A stretch of DNA of 35,515 nt, from assembly GCA_043813955.1 (NCBI GenBank), contig JBDRKN010000033.1, positions 1 through 35,515 on the forward strand. The letters are read 5' to 3'. The DNA is from JBDRKN01 sp043813955. GTDB taxonomy: Bacteria > Patescibacteriota > Patescibacteriia > Patescibacteriales > Patescibacteriaceae. Made by a program: the position numbers and the translations under genes. A model generated the notes under the pieces. It worked only from the letters and a program-made list of their open reading frames with translations. It did not search any database and had not been told where the DNA came from. Of the stretch, positions 1 through 8,311 are shown in pieces; positions within the stretch are counted from its first letter, which is position 1, and every line of letters begins with the position of its first letter.

Positions 1-2
1 AT

Positions 3-131
3 TCTTTAGACGGAAGCAACACGACTTTAAAAAACTTGCTTAGAATTCATAGAGGCATGAGTCAAGAAAATAGATATAAAATGATTTGCCAAATTCTTAA
101 AAATAATGGAATTCATACCCTGAAAAATTAA
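3..131 (+). CDS. C-terminal end of an unrecognised protein (cut by window edge)
   Basis: A frame is open from the window edge and codes about 42 residues before TAA at 129-131. It begins SLDGSNTTLK and ends GIHTLKN, basic and without Cys. I do not recognise a family. It faces the hicBA remnant, and its stop lies a few bases from the point where the hicA similarity ends, so it may belong to whatever replaced the hicA 3' end. The frame is short enough in AT-rich DNA that it could be open by chance. Confidence 0.3.
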   Translation, partial: SLDGSNTTLKNLLRIHRGMSQENRYKMICQILKNNGIHTLKN

Positions 132-143
132 CTTAAACCTAAT

Positions 144-285
144 TTTATGGTCTGGAATACTTAAAGGATCCTTGTCTGGATGCTTTAAACGAAAATGGCT
201 ACCTCGCTTTCTAAACTACGCGGTAGCCAATTTTCTCCAAGGCTTTAATAGCTGTTTTACCTGATACCAAAGGTAATTTTGGCAT
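144..285 (-). pseudogene. hicA: hicA toxin, frameshifted and truncated
   Basis: The start ATG at 285 lies 3 nt after the hicB stop. The first 24 residues (MPKLPLVSGKTAIKALEKIG then YRVV) match the HicA mRNA-interferase N-terminus, and then TAG at 211-213 stops the frame. Removing one T from the TTT run just before that stop restores the frame and gives RKRGSHFRLKHPDKDPLSIP followed by DHK. This contains the GSH segment with the catalytic His of HicA double-stranded-RNA-binding-like toxins. After DHK (about position 144) the usual tail (GTLR..LLR..) is absent. So there are two lesions: a +1 frameshift and loss of the 3' end. The frameshift could be a sequencing indel; the missing tail is harder to explain that way. 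Confidence 0.75.
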
Positions 286-288
286 AAA

Positions 289-537
289 TTAAAAACTAAT
301 AGTATGAATGCTCAATTCCTTTAATTTATATGATTTTATTACTTCTTGATTTTCTTTTTCTTCTAAACAAAGACATATAACTTCTTTAATATTTTTTAAA
401 GCATGATCTAATGTTTTTCCTTGAGAATAACATCCTTTAAAAAGAGGGCATTCAACAACATAAAAATTATCCTCATCTTTTTCAATAATAACAGGAAATT
501 GTTTGTCCTTAATAGTAGTTGTAATAGATTTGTTCAT
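289..537 (-). CDS. hicB: HicB family antitoxin
   Basis: Codes 82 residues with the small HicB fold: a partial RNase H-like strand pattern (FPVIIEKDEDNFYVVECPLF), then GCYSQGKTLDHALKNIKEVI, the family's most conserved block, and a charged C-terminal helix. HicB antitoxins bind HicA and usually repress their own operon. This one has no obvious separate DNA-binding domain. It sits directly upstream of the broken hicA (3-nt gap), the hicB-first order found in part of the family. With hicA dead it would be an orphan antitoxin, either decaying or kept as a regulator. There is no clear Shine-Dalgarno site before the ATG at 537. Confidence 0.85.
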   Translation of the reverse strand: MNKSITTTIKDKQFPVIIEKDEDNFYVVECPLFKGCYSQGKTLDHALKNIKEVICLCLEEKENQEVIKSYKLKELSIHTISF

Positions 538-558
538 ATATTTTTATTATATTGACAT

Positions 559-585
559 TTTATAACAAAAATGAATAGTGGTCAA
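559..585 (-). promoter_or_regulatory. possible hicB promoter with flanking inverted repeat
   Basis: On the minus strand TTGACC (585-580) is followed after only 15 bp by TATAAA (564-559), upstream of the hicB ATG at 537. ATTGAC (551-556) and GTCAAT (581-586) form an inverted repeat around it that could serve as an operator. The spacing is short, so this is a weak call. Confidence 0.3.
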
Positions 586-598
586 TAGAAGCAAAAAT

Positions 599-1576
599 CT
601 ATTTTTTAATCTTTTCAAACCAGACTAGCAAAGGAGAGGCTAAGAATATTGAGCTATATGTTCCTACAAAAGCGCCTGCAAACAATGCTAAGGCAAAATA
701 GCGGATAGTATCGCCTCCAAGAATAATAATGCTTAATAAAACTAATAATGTAGTAATAGAGGTGTTAATAGAGCGAGTGATAGTCTGATTAATGCTGTAA
801 TTAACTGTACCCTCAAAATCAAGGTCGCTCTTAGGCAAATTTTCTCTTACGCGGTCAAATACCACAATAGTATCATTCACGCTATAGCCTAAAACCATTA
901 ATAACGCTGCGACAAAAGCAGTATTTACTTCTACTGCGAAAAACCTGCCTAAAATACTGAATAAACCGACTACAATAATTACATCATGAAACAAAGCAAA
1001 TATGGCAGCCAAACCATACTTCCATGAAGCAACTGGCTTGGAAACTTTTCTAAATGCCCATGCTACGTACAATATAATGGCAACAAGGACTAAGATCATT
1101 GAATAAATTGCTTTTTTCTTTAACTCCTGGCCGATTGAAGGTCCAACAGCTTCAAATCGCAATTCATCTAATTGCGAAGAAGCAGGAACTGCTTCAATGT
1201 TTTCAATAATTACTTCGCCTTCTCCTTCTACGCTCAACTCTGGTTCTGCAGATTCTTTTGTCATTAAACCATTTAATCTATCCATGATAGCCTGATGAGT
1301 TTCTTCTGAAGTATCTTGAAAGCGCAAAATCATTCCATTATTATCAGTTGGCTGCGCAATAAAGCTCTTTAGCTCTAAATCAGCCAAGCTGTTCTTAACT
1401 TCTTCCATATCAAGCTGATTATCAGAACCAAATTGAACTTCTAAGAGGCTTCCTCCAGTAAAATCAATGCCCTGATTTAAGCCAAAACTAAAAAAACAGA
1501 TTAAAGATAAAACAACCAAAATACTGGAAATAGCAAACCAAATTTTTCTTTTATAGATTATGTTTAACTTATACAT
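599..1576 (-). CDS. secF: Protein translocase subunit SecF
   Basis: An inner-membrane partner of SecD that uses the proton-motive force to pull proteins through SecYEG late in export. The chosen start is the ATG at 1576 (MYKLNIIYKRK), giving 325 residues; 48 upstream bases are open but overlap secD and add a non-family leader. Seen in order: TM1 (about residues 12-32), the family motif GIDFTGGSLLEV, a periplasmic loop, and TM2-TM6 in the second half with GYSVNDTIVVFDRVRE, the SecF signature. The TM4 region and C-terminal helices are complete. The start lies 1 nt after the secD stop (TAA-T-ATG), so translation is probably coupled. It is the last gene of secA-secD-secF, and no terminator is obvious before hicB. 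Confidence 0.95.
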   Translation of the reverse strand: MYKLNIIYKRKIWFAISSILVVLSLICFFSFGLNQGIDFTGGSLLEVQFGSDNQLDMEEVKNSLADLELKSFIAQPTDNNGMILRFQDTSEETHQAIMDRLNGLMTKESAEPELSVEGEGEVIIENIEAVPASSQLDELRFEAVGPSIGQELKKKAIYSMILVLVAIILYVAWAFRKVSKPVASWKYGLAAIFALFHDVIIVVGLFSILGRFFAVEVNTAFVAALLMVLGYSVNDTIVVFDRVRENLPKSDLDFEGTVNYSINQTITRSINTSITTLLVLLSIIILGGDTIRYFALALFAGAFVGTYSSIFLASPLLVWFEKIKK

Positions 1577-1577
1577 A

Positions 1578-3623
1578 TTATTTAACGCCAACCAGCCATT
1601 TATACTTTTCCAGCCAGCGTTCATTAATTAATTTTAAGAAATTCTTTGTAACAATAATTGCGGTAAACATGGAAACTAATACTCCTAGGAATAAGGTAAC
1701 AGCAAAACCCTTTATAATACTAGTGGAGAAAAACATTAAAATTATAGTTGTAATAATGGTTGTAAAATTACCATCCCTAATAGATGTCCAGGCTCGTGCA
1801 AATCCTTCATCAATAGCTCTGCTCAAAGTCCTGCCAGAGCGCAGTTCCTCCTTAAAGCGCTCAAAAATCAAAACATTGGCATCTACAGCCATTCCGACAG
1901 ATAATATAAATCCTGCTGCTCCAGCCAGTGTCATTGTCACAGGCCATAATTTAAATATAGCTAAAGTAATCAAACCATAAATTAACAAGCTGAATACTGA
2001 CAGCAAGCCAAGCAGCCTGTAATAGAAAAGCATGAATAATGCTACCAATATTAAGCCAATAACGCCTGCTTTAAGGCTGTTTTCAACAGATATCTTGCCC
2101 AGACTGGCTCCAATAGTCTGCTGGTTAATGAGCTTGATTGGCACTGGCAGAGCGCCAGCATTTAATCTCTTAACCAAAGTCTTGGCTTCAGTAATGGAAA
2201 AATTTCCTGAAATCACGGCTCTGCCTCCAGAAATCTTTTCATTAACGTTTGGAACAGAAATAGGATATCCATCTAAGAAAATAGCTACTGGCTTGCCAAT
2301 ATTTCTTCCAGTAATATCTTCAAATAAATCAGACCCTTCTTTATCAAACTCCAGACTGACCTCTGGCATATTGTCATTTGGATTAAAGGCAACTGTAGCT
2401 CTTTTTAAATTTTTGCCAGTCAGTTCTGTATTTTTCCAATCATTCTGCAAACCAAGAATATCTTCAGGAGTTTTTATATCAATAAATATATGTGAAACAT
2501 TGTATTCATTAATAGAGCGCTCAGCTTTTTTATATATTAAATGGTAGCCAAATTCAGTTTCAACTACATCTGAGATTGTTCCAATCTTTTGGCTAAACAC
2601 AGCTTCTTCAAAAGGCTGAACCATTGCTCCTCTTCCAAACCAGCCTAAATCGCCTCCTGATTCATCTGCTCCTGGCTCAGTAGAATTCTTCTTTGCCAAA
2701 TCAACAAAATTATCAGCAGTTGCCTGGGCTTTTAATTCATTAATCTTTACTAAAGCGTCTTTTTTGCTAGTATCTTTTTCACAGCCAGTAGAGCCGTCAT
2801 AACAGATTAATATATGAGAGGCGTGTATTTCTTTAATGACTTGATTCTTTTCATCCAGCTTAGCCCTGACATCATGAGCTTTTAATATTTCAATGCCGTC
2901 CCTTGTCTGGCCCATTTCCTTGGCTGCATTAAGGCCTAATTCCTCTACCAGCTTATTAACCAAGAAAAAGATGTTAGGATGAGTTTCTATATTAATCCAT
3001 CCCAAGCTGCCTCCATCATTTTTTGTAAAAGCGTCTTCGCTATACTCCTTGGCCACCTTGGCAAAATCCTGGCCTGAATCTAATTTAGACACAGCCTGAT
3101 CAGCGTTTTTTCTTGCAGTTTCATTATCAGCTTCAATCTGTTTCTTTTCCTCTTCAGTAAGCTCTCTTTGAGGCTCATTATTCTCTTCTTTAAATTCTAA
3201 TAATGGAGTTTCTCCAATCTGCTTAATAGCTTCTTTTACATCCTTAATTCCGGCTAATTCAACAATAATCCTGTAATCTCCGTCTGTTGTATGATTAACC
3301 TGCACCAATGGCTCGCTTACTCCAAAAAAGTTAACGCGCCGCTCTATAACATCACGGGCTCCGTCTACTGCTGAAGCTCTGTCAGTAGCAGGAAATCCAG
3401 ACACATCTGCTTCATAAATAAGCTGAGTGCCTCCTAATAAGTCCAAACCTAGCCTAAATGGAACTTCTTTAACTATTGGCATATTAAGCTTTTCCGCAGC
3501 CTTATTATATGAACTGCTAAAATCAATAAAAAAGGCGTATATGCCAATTATTGTTATAAATAAAAACAGCCACCAGAGCTTGCCCCTGCCTCGAGGCTTG
3601 AAAATTCGTTTCAGTTTAGACAT
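1578..3623 (-). CDS. secD: Protein translocase subunit SecD with inserted parvulin (PpiC-type) domain
   Basis: Export motor subunit paired with SecF. ATG at 3623 (MSKLKRIFK) gives 681 residues, longer than many SecD proteins. In order: TM1 (about 15-35); the P1 motif FRLGLDLLGGTQL (about 56-68); ERRVNFFGVSEP; then extra sequence. Residues about 165-260 include a partial parvulin-like unit (FAKVAKEYSED, GGSLGWI). Residues about 266-369 form a full PpiC-type unit: IHASHILI, FVDLAKKNSTEPGA, GGDLGWFGRGAMVQPFEEAV, ETEFGYHLI. The SecD P1 head then resumes (RATVAFNPND..., GRAVISGNFSITEAKTL), followed by TM2-TM6 with AVDANVLIFERFKEE, the SecD signature. Folding help on the exit side of the translocon is inferred from the domain, not shown. 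Confidence 0.95.
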   Translation of the reverse strand: MSKLKRIFKPRGRGKLWWLFLFITIIGIYAFFIDFSSSYNKAAEKLNMPIVKEVPFRLGLDLLGGTQLIYEADVSGFPATDRASAVDGARDVIERRVNFFGVSEPLVQVNHTTDGDYRIIVELAGIKDVKEAIKQIGETPLLEFKEENNEPQRELTEEEKKQIEADNETARKNADQAVSKLDSGQDFAKVAKEYSEDAFTKNDGGSLGWINIETHPNIFFLVNKLVEELGLNAAKEMGQTRDGIEILKAHDVRAKLDEKNQVIKEIHASHILICYDGSTGCEKDTSKKDALVKINELKAQATADNFVDLAKKNSTEPGADESGGDLGWFGRGAMVQPFEEAVFSQKIGTISDVVETEFGYHLIYKKAERSINEYNVSHIFIDIKTPEDILGLQNDWKNTELTGKNLKRATVAFNPNDNMPEVSLEFDKEGSDLFEDITGRNIGKPVAIFLDGYPISVPNVNEKISGGRAVISGNFSITEAKTLVKRLNAGALPVPIKLINQQTIGASLGKISVENSLKAGVIGLILVALFMLFYYRLLGLLSVFSLLIYGLITLAIFKLWPVTMTLAGAAGFILSVGMAVDANVLIFERFKEELRSGRTLSRAIDEGFARAWTSIRDGNFTTIITTIILMFFSTSIIKGFAVTLFLGVLVSMFTAIIVTKNFLKLINERWLEKYKWLVGVK

Positions 3624-3675
3624 AAAATTTAATAAATATATTAAAAATATTAAAAGCCAGACTTTTAACACTTAT

Positions 3676-3704
3676 ATTCTATTATGAAATAATAAAAAAA
3701 GCAA
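3676..3704 (-). promoter_or_regulatory. candidate secD promoter
   Basis: On the minus strand TTGCTT (3704-3699), 17-bp spacer, TAGAAT (3681-3676), lying between the secA stop (3709) and the secD ATG (3623). It would give secDF a transcript of its own as well as read-through from secA. The spacer is AT-rich, so a chance match is possible. Confidence 0.4.
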
Positions 3705-3708
3705 CACT

Positions 3709-6486
3709 CTATTTACCACAACACTTTTTATACTTCATAGGCGTACCATCTGGATTTTTCGCTCCGCACGGACAAGGATCATTTCTGCCAACCTTTTTCC
3801 CAGATTCGTCCTTAGCCTTTACCTTTGGCTGTGAAATCACGCTAGAGCTGGAACTATCCTGGTCTACTTTAAACCCAGCAAAGCCAGAGCTGTCACTAGA
3901 CTCTTTAGCAGGAGCGCTATACTTCTGCGCCTGATTATGTATTCCAGGGGCCATAATCTCTTCCAAGCCCCCTATTTTAAAGATAGAATAGACAATTTGC
4001 TTTTGAATTAAGCCATTAAGCTCAGAATAAAGAAGATAGGCTTCTTTTTTATACTCAACCAATGGATCGCGCTGGCCATATCCTCGCAAGCCAATTCCTC
4101 GTCTCATATAATCCATGGTCTCTAAATGCTCTACCCATAAAGAATCAATAGATCTTAATAATATAGCTCTTTCAATTTGCTCCCAATCAATGCCAGCCTC
4201 CTTGCTAGCATCCTTCATCTGAGCATATTGATTTTCTGCTAAGCCTACCAAATGCTTAATAATCTTGGTTCTGGCTTTAACCTTGTCTAATTTATGATTT
4301 TCTCCTGATAGCTTGGATAAATCTTCCTGCAAATTCTCTTCTACCCTGAAAATAGTAGAAGCTGTTTGATAGATCTCTTTAATATCCCAGTCTTTAATAT
4401 TGTCAGCTGCTGTATGAAAGCTTACAACCTGTTCAATTTCTGCCTCCACCATGTCCATAATTATACCTGACAAGACACTATCCTCTGGCTTTTCTAAAAT
4501 CTTTAATCTTCGCTCATAAATAGCCTCTCTATGCTTGGAAATAACATCATCATACTCAACCAAGTGCTTGCGGATATCAAAGTTATTGCCCTCAACTTTT
4601 TTTTGAGCTGATTCAATAGATTTAGAAATAATTTTGTTATTAACAGGTGTGCCTGGCGGAAGCCTTAAGGCCTTCATCATATTCTTCATGCGGTCTCCGC
4701 CAAAAATGCGCATTAAATCATCTTCCATAGAAACATAGAACTGGGAAGATCCTGGATCGCCCTGGCGGCCAGAACGTCCGCGAAGCTGGTTATCAATGCG
4801 CCTTGCCTCATGCCTTTCTGTGCCAATCACGTGCAAACCTCCAAGCTTAACAACCTTTTCATGCTCTTCTTGATTAAACGGGTTGCCTCCTAAGACAATG
4901 TCTACGCCGCGTCCAGCCATGTTAGTAGCAATGGTTACTGATCCAGCCTTGCCTGCCTGGGCAATAAACTGAGCTTCTTTGTCATGCTGCTTAGCGTTTA
5001 ATATATTGGCTTTAATCCCTTCGCGCTCAAGCAAATCTCCTAAAAATTCGTTTTTTTCAATAGAAATAGTGCCAACTAAAACAGGCTGTCCCTTGTCCTG
5101 AAGTTCTTTAATTCCTTTTACCACTGCCTCATATTTTTCTTTTTCTGTGGCATAAATAACATCATTAGCATCAATCCTTACAATTGGCTTATGAGTAGGG
5201 ATAGAAATAGTTTCTAAGCCATAAATCTTGTAAAATTCCTCTGCTTCAGTCATGGCTGTGCCAGTCATGCCGGCCAGCTTCTCATACATCCTAAAGTAGT
5301 TTTGAAAAGTAATAGTAGCTAAAGTCTGGCTTTCCTGCCGGACCTTAACGCCTTCCTTGGCCTCAATAGCCTGATGCAGACCAGCGCTATATCTGCGTCC
5401 CTCCATCAAGCGTCCTGTAAATTCATCAACAATAATTACCTCGCCTTCTTTGACAACATAATCCCTGTCTCTCTTGAAAAGCACTTCTGCCTTAAGAGCC
5501 TGCTCAATATGATGGACTTCTTTAATTCCTCCTGTAACATAAATGTTTTCCATTCCAAGCCATTTTTCCATTTTTGAAATACCTGCTTCAGACAATGTGG
5601 AAGAGCGCAGCTTTTCATCAACATTATAATCTTCATTTTCCTTTAAGCGCTTTACTAATTCAGAAAACTGTGCATATTTATCAGTTGATTCCTGCACAGA
5701 ACCGCTAATAATCAAAGGAGTCCTGGCTTCGTCAATTAAAATAGAGTCAACTTCGTCAACAATAGAATAATACAATGGCTTTTGCACGCGGGAATCATAA
5801 TCAGGAGCCATGTTATCTCTTAAATAATCAAATCCAAATTCATTATTAGTTCCATATGTAATATCACAATTATATGCTTGTTTTCTTGGAATTTCCTTAA
5901 ACTGCTGCAATCTTGCGTCAAATTGATTTTCATCCAAATGCTCTGGATCATAAATCAAAGCCTTGTTATGCACAATTACGCTGATAGTCATTCCTAAGGC
6001 ATAATAGATAGGTGCCATCCATCCAGCTCCAATACGTGATAGATAGTCGTTAACAGTAATTAAATGGACTCCTCGGCCAGTCAAGGCATTCAAATACAAA
6101 GGCAGGGTAGCAACCAAAGTCTTGCCTTCGCCAGTTCTCATTTCAGTAATCTGGCCCTTATACAAAACCATGCCTCCTATGAGCTGAACATCATAATGGC
6201 GCTGCTCTAATTTGCGCTTGGCCATTTCTCTTACCACTGCAAAAACTTCTGGCAATATTTTTTCCAGAATTTTTTGCTCTTCTTCTATAGACAGCGTATT
6301 AATTAATTTTCCATCCTCTTCCCTGACGCCAAGCTCTTTTCTAAATTCAGAAGTCATTTGCTTTAATCCATCATCAGACATTGAAGAAAATTTCTCTTCT
6401 AAGCCATTAATCTGATCAACGATTTTTTGCAAAGATTTAATTGTTTTAACATTAGGATCGCCCAATATTTTAGTTAAAATACCCAT
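3709..6486 (-). CDS. secA: Preprotein translocase ATPase SecA
   Basis: ATP-driven motor that pushes unfolded preproteins through SecYEG. It has 925 residues, full length. Visible: the Walker A region MRTGEGKT (116-123), Walker B DEVD (244-247), IDEARTPLIISG, preprotein cross-linking region, helicase motifs TNMAGRGVDIVLGGNP and QLRGRSGRQGDPGSS, the scaffold and wing (DYMRRGIGLRGYGQRDPLVEYK), and a C-terminal SEC-C zinc site GRNDPCPCG...CC for SecB or lipid contact. A short charged insertion near residues 172-200 (HNKALIYDPEHLDENQFDAR) precedes the conserved YGTNNEFGFDYLRDN. It is first in the secA-secD-secF transcript; having all three export genes together is compact. Its own near-consensus promoter lies just upstream. 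Confidence 0.98.
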   Translation of the reverse strand: MGILTKILGDPNVKTIKSLQKIVDQINGLEEKFSSMSDDGLKQMTSEFRKELGVREEDGKLINTLSIEEEQKILEKILPEVFAVVREMAKRKLEQRHYDVQLIGGMVLYKGQITEMRTGEGKTLVATLPLYLNALTGRGVHLITVNDYLSRIGAGWMAPIYYALGMTISVIVHNKALIYDPEHLDENQFDARLQQFKEIPRKQAYNCDITYGTNNEFGFDYLRDNMAPDYDSRVQKPLYYSIVDEVDSILIDEARTPLIISGSVQESTDKYAQFSELVKRLKENEDYNVDEKLRSSTLSEAGISKMEKWLGMENIYVTGGIKEVHHIEQALKAEVLFKRDRDYVVKEGEVIIVDEFTGRLMEGRRYSAGLHQAIEAKEGVKVRQESQTLATITFQNYFRMYEKLAGMTGTAMTEAEEFYKIYGLETISIPTHKPIVRIDANDVIYATEKEKYEAVVKGIKELQDKGQPVLVGTISIEKNEFLGDLLEREGIKANILNAKQHDKEAQFIAQAGKAGSVTIATNMAGRGVDIVLGGNPFNQEEHEKVVKLGGLHVIGTERHEARRIDNQLRGRSGRQGDPGSSQFYVSMEDDLMRIFGGDRMKNMMKALRLPPGTPVNNKIISKSIESAQKKVEGNNFDIRKHLVEYDDVISKHREAIYERRLKILEKPEDSVLSGIIMDMVEAEIEQVVSFHTAADNIKDWDIKEIYQTASTIFRVEENLQEDLSKLSGENHKLDKVKARTKIIKHLVGLAENQYAQMKDASKEAGIDWEQIERAILLRSIDSLWVEHLETMDYMRRGIGLRGYGQRDPLVEYKKEAYLLYSELNGLIQKQIVYSIFKIGGLEEIMAPGIHNQAQKYSAPAKESSDSSGFAGFKVDQDSSSSSVISQPKVKAKDESGKKVGRNDPCPCGAKNPDGTPMKYKKCCGK

Positions 6487-6521
6487 AAAATAACAAAATT
6501 ACAGATTTATCTGCTGGATTT

Positions 6522-6550
6522 ATTATAGGTTAAAACTGTTAAAAAATCAA
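6522..6550 (-). promoter_or_regulatory. secA promoter
   Basis: Minus strand TTGATT (6550-6545), 17-bp spacer, TATAAT (6527-6522); transcription would begin about 6515, leaving a leader of roughly 30 nt before the ATG at 6486. It sits just past the dinD terminator, which fits the gene order. Confidence 0.65.
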
Positions 6551-6559
6551 GTTTTTTAC

Positions 6560-6584
6560 AAAAAAAGCAGTATAAAATACTGCT
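6560..6584 (-). terminator. Rho-independent terminator after dinD
   Basis: AGCAGTAT (6566-6573) and ATACTGCT (6577-6584) form an 8-bp perfect stem with an AAA loop. On the minus strand it is followed by seven T residues (6566-6560). It ends the lexA-KilA-N-dinD transcript before the secA promoter. Confidence 0.8.
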
Positions 6585-6602
6585 TATATTAACGATTTCT
6601 AA

Positions 6603-7436
6603 TCATCTTATTTCTAATTTTTTCTTTTCTTGCTTTTCAATTTTTTTAATATCTTTTTTTACATCTTTTATATGTTTTTCCGCTGGCAAATTTTCCGGCA
6701 AAACTCCGCCAATATCCTTAACGGTTTGCCTCACCTTTCCTCCCACCATAAAATGCGTTTGAGACGCGCGATTCTCGCCCTCAATATTGTCTTTGTTTAT
6801 TTTTTCGTCTGTTTGAGTAATGCGGAAAAGATTAGCGGCCAATTCGGTTGAACCCGACCTATCCAACAATTCGCCTTTTTTTATATTCTTCCGGCTCTCA
6901 ATATCCGATAAAGACATTCCGTACAAGCCCCTGTATCCATAGTCGTTAAACATACCGAAATTACTTACTCCTGCCCGCTTGGCGGTACTAAAAAGTTTTT
7001 TATTGGAGTCAGACACTTCTTCCCTGATAAACAGCCTTTTTTCCACGTAGGGTAACTTTTCAAAAATTTCCTGTTTTCTTGTCTGAATCGCAAAATAGGT
7101 TTGCGCTAAAGCTATTTGCGGTTTGTTGGAATCCCCGTTTTGAGCTATTAAATAGCACGCAAACCTGTCTAGTTCGTAATCCACAATCAATCTTCGCGAA
7201 TCTAAGCCAATTTCTACCATTTTGCTAGTCTTAACAAAATGGTTGTCAACGACTTGAGCGCTTTCTATACAGGCTCTGGCCGCTTTCCCAACAACTTCTT
7301 CAAAATTACGCCACTGCGTATAACCCAATAAAGACATGAGTTCGCGCGCCATCCAATATTCAACGCCATTCTCATCTATCTTTTTGATGTCCTCAAAATT
7401 TTTATGAGGACCTGAAATTGTTAATTCGTTGGTCAT
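6603..7436 (-). CDS. dinD: DNA damage-inducible protein D (DinD-like)
   Basis: 277 residues, close to the length of E. coli DinD. The N-terminal half is BRO-N-like (ENGVEYWMARELMSLLGYTQW, FEEVVGKAARACIES, DYELDRFACYLIAQNGD). The DinD-specific C-terminal part follows, with AGVSNFGMFNDYGYRGLYGM, LLDRSGSTELAANLFRITQT and ASQTHFMVGGKVRQTVKDIG, ending in a lysine-rich tail. In E. coli DinD is in the LexA regulon and inhibits RecA filament activities; that role here is inferred. It is third in the lexA-KilA-N-dinD cluster (17-nt gap to the gene before) and ends at a clear terminator. Its richer use of CG-containing codons than the neighbours hints at acquisition. Confidence 0.9.
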   Translation of the reverse strand: MTNELTISGPHKNFEDIKKIDENGVEYWMARELMSLLGYTQWRNFEEVVGKAARACIESAQVVDNHFVKTSKMVEIGLDSRRLIVDYELDRFACYLIAQNGDSNKPQIALAQTYFAIQTRKQEIFEKLPYVEKRLFIREEVSDSNKKLFSTAKRAGVSNFGMFNDYGYRGLYGMSLSDIESRKNIKKGELLDRSGSTELAANLFRITQTDEKINKDNIEGENRASQTHFMVGGKVRQTVKDIGGVLPENLPAEKHIKDVKKDIKKIEKQEKKKLEIR

Positions 7437-7453
7437 AATAATGATGAAAATAA

Positions 7454-8275
7454 TTATTTTAGTTTTTTAATTAATTGGTTTTTCGTTAATGACTTCATTT
7501 GAATAATCGCAATCTTATTAAGTTTTTGCAATCGTTCTGATTGAAATAATCCTTGTCGAATAAATTCAGCATTAAAGCTTTCTAAGTTTGCTAAGCAAAT
7601 TAATTGATAAACATCAGCATAATCTCGAATATTGCCTTTTTTGTTTTGATTTTGGTCTCGCCACTCTTTTGCCGTTATACCAAATAAGGCTACATTTAAA
7701 ACGTCAGCTTCGCTTGAGTAAATAAATTCTACTTGATTTTTGGTAATTAAAATAGGTATAATATGTAATTTTATGGCATCTGTATGAATTTTGTAATTGA
7801 CTTTTGTTAATATTCGTTTTGCATCCCAACCAAGCACTAAACGTTTGCTCTCTTCCTCTTTAAGTCTCTGAAATTCTTTTATGATATAAAGTTTGAATTC
7901 AGCTGAAATCCATGATGCAAACTCAAAAGCAATATCCTTATGAGCAAAAGTTCCACCTCCATACCGCCCTGCTTTTGAAATAATGCCAACAGCTCTTGTT
8001 GTTTTAATCCATTTTTGAGGTGTTAAAACAAAAGCGTTGCTTCCCGCCTCTGTTTTAAAGGTGTCGAATTCGACACGGTTAAAATTTGGATTATTCATTA
8101 GCTCCCATAAACCTAGGAATTCAACTGAAAAACGGGTTTTCATCCAATTCTGAATAACAAATCTCGGATCGTCAGAATTTTTATATTTTGCAATATCAGT
8201 AAGCGAGATAAAATATTCTTCTTTCTGAGAAAAAAAATTTATATTTATATCTTTGACAACTAATTTTTTTTTCAT
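7454..8275 (-). CDS. KilA-N domain protein
   Basis: 273 residues. Residues about 15-135 form a KilA-N domain: EEYFISLTDIAKYKNSDDPR, IQNWMKTRFSVEFLGLWE, WIKTTRAVGIISKAGRYGGG and TFAHKDIAFEFASWISAEFK, the last being the most conserved block. KilA-N domains bind DNA and are common in phage and viral regulators and in mobile genes of small-genome bacteria. The C-terminal half (FQRLKEEESKRL..., VLNVALFGITAKEWRDQN, IRDYADVYQLICLANLESFN) matches a tail often found with this domain whose function is unknown. It lies 36 nt after lexA and 17 nt before dinD, so it is probably co-transcribed with both and under SOS control (inferred). Confidence 0.88.
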   Translation of the reverse strand: MKKKLVVKDININFFSQKEEYFISLTDIAKYKNSDDPRFVIQNWMKTRFSVEFLGLWELMNNPNFNRVEFDTFKTEAGSNAFVLTPQKWIKTTRAVGIISKAGRYGGGTFAHKDIAFEFASWISAEFKLYIIKEFQRLKEEESKRLVLGWDAKRILTKVNYKIHTDAIKLHIIPILITKNQVEFIYSSEADVLNVALFGITAKEWRDQNQNKKGNIRDYADVYQLICLANLESFNAEFIRQGLFQSERLQKLNKIAIIQMKSLTKNQLIKKLK

Positions 8276-8311
8276 GTATATAATTAATAATGATTAATTA
8301 TTTAAACATTA

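Noticed and set aside
2032..2547. Plus-strand frame opposite secD
   Set aside because: No family features; it is the shadow of a strongly conserved minus-strand gene.
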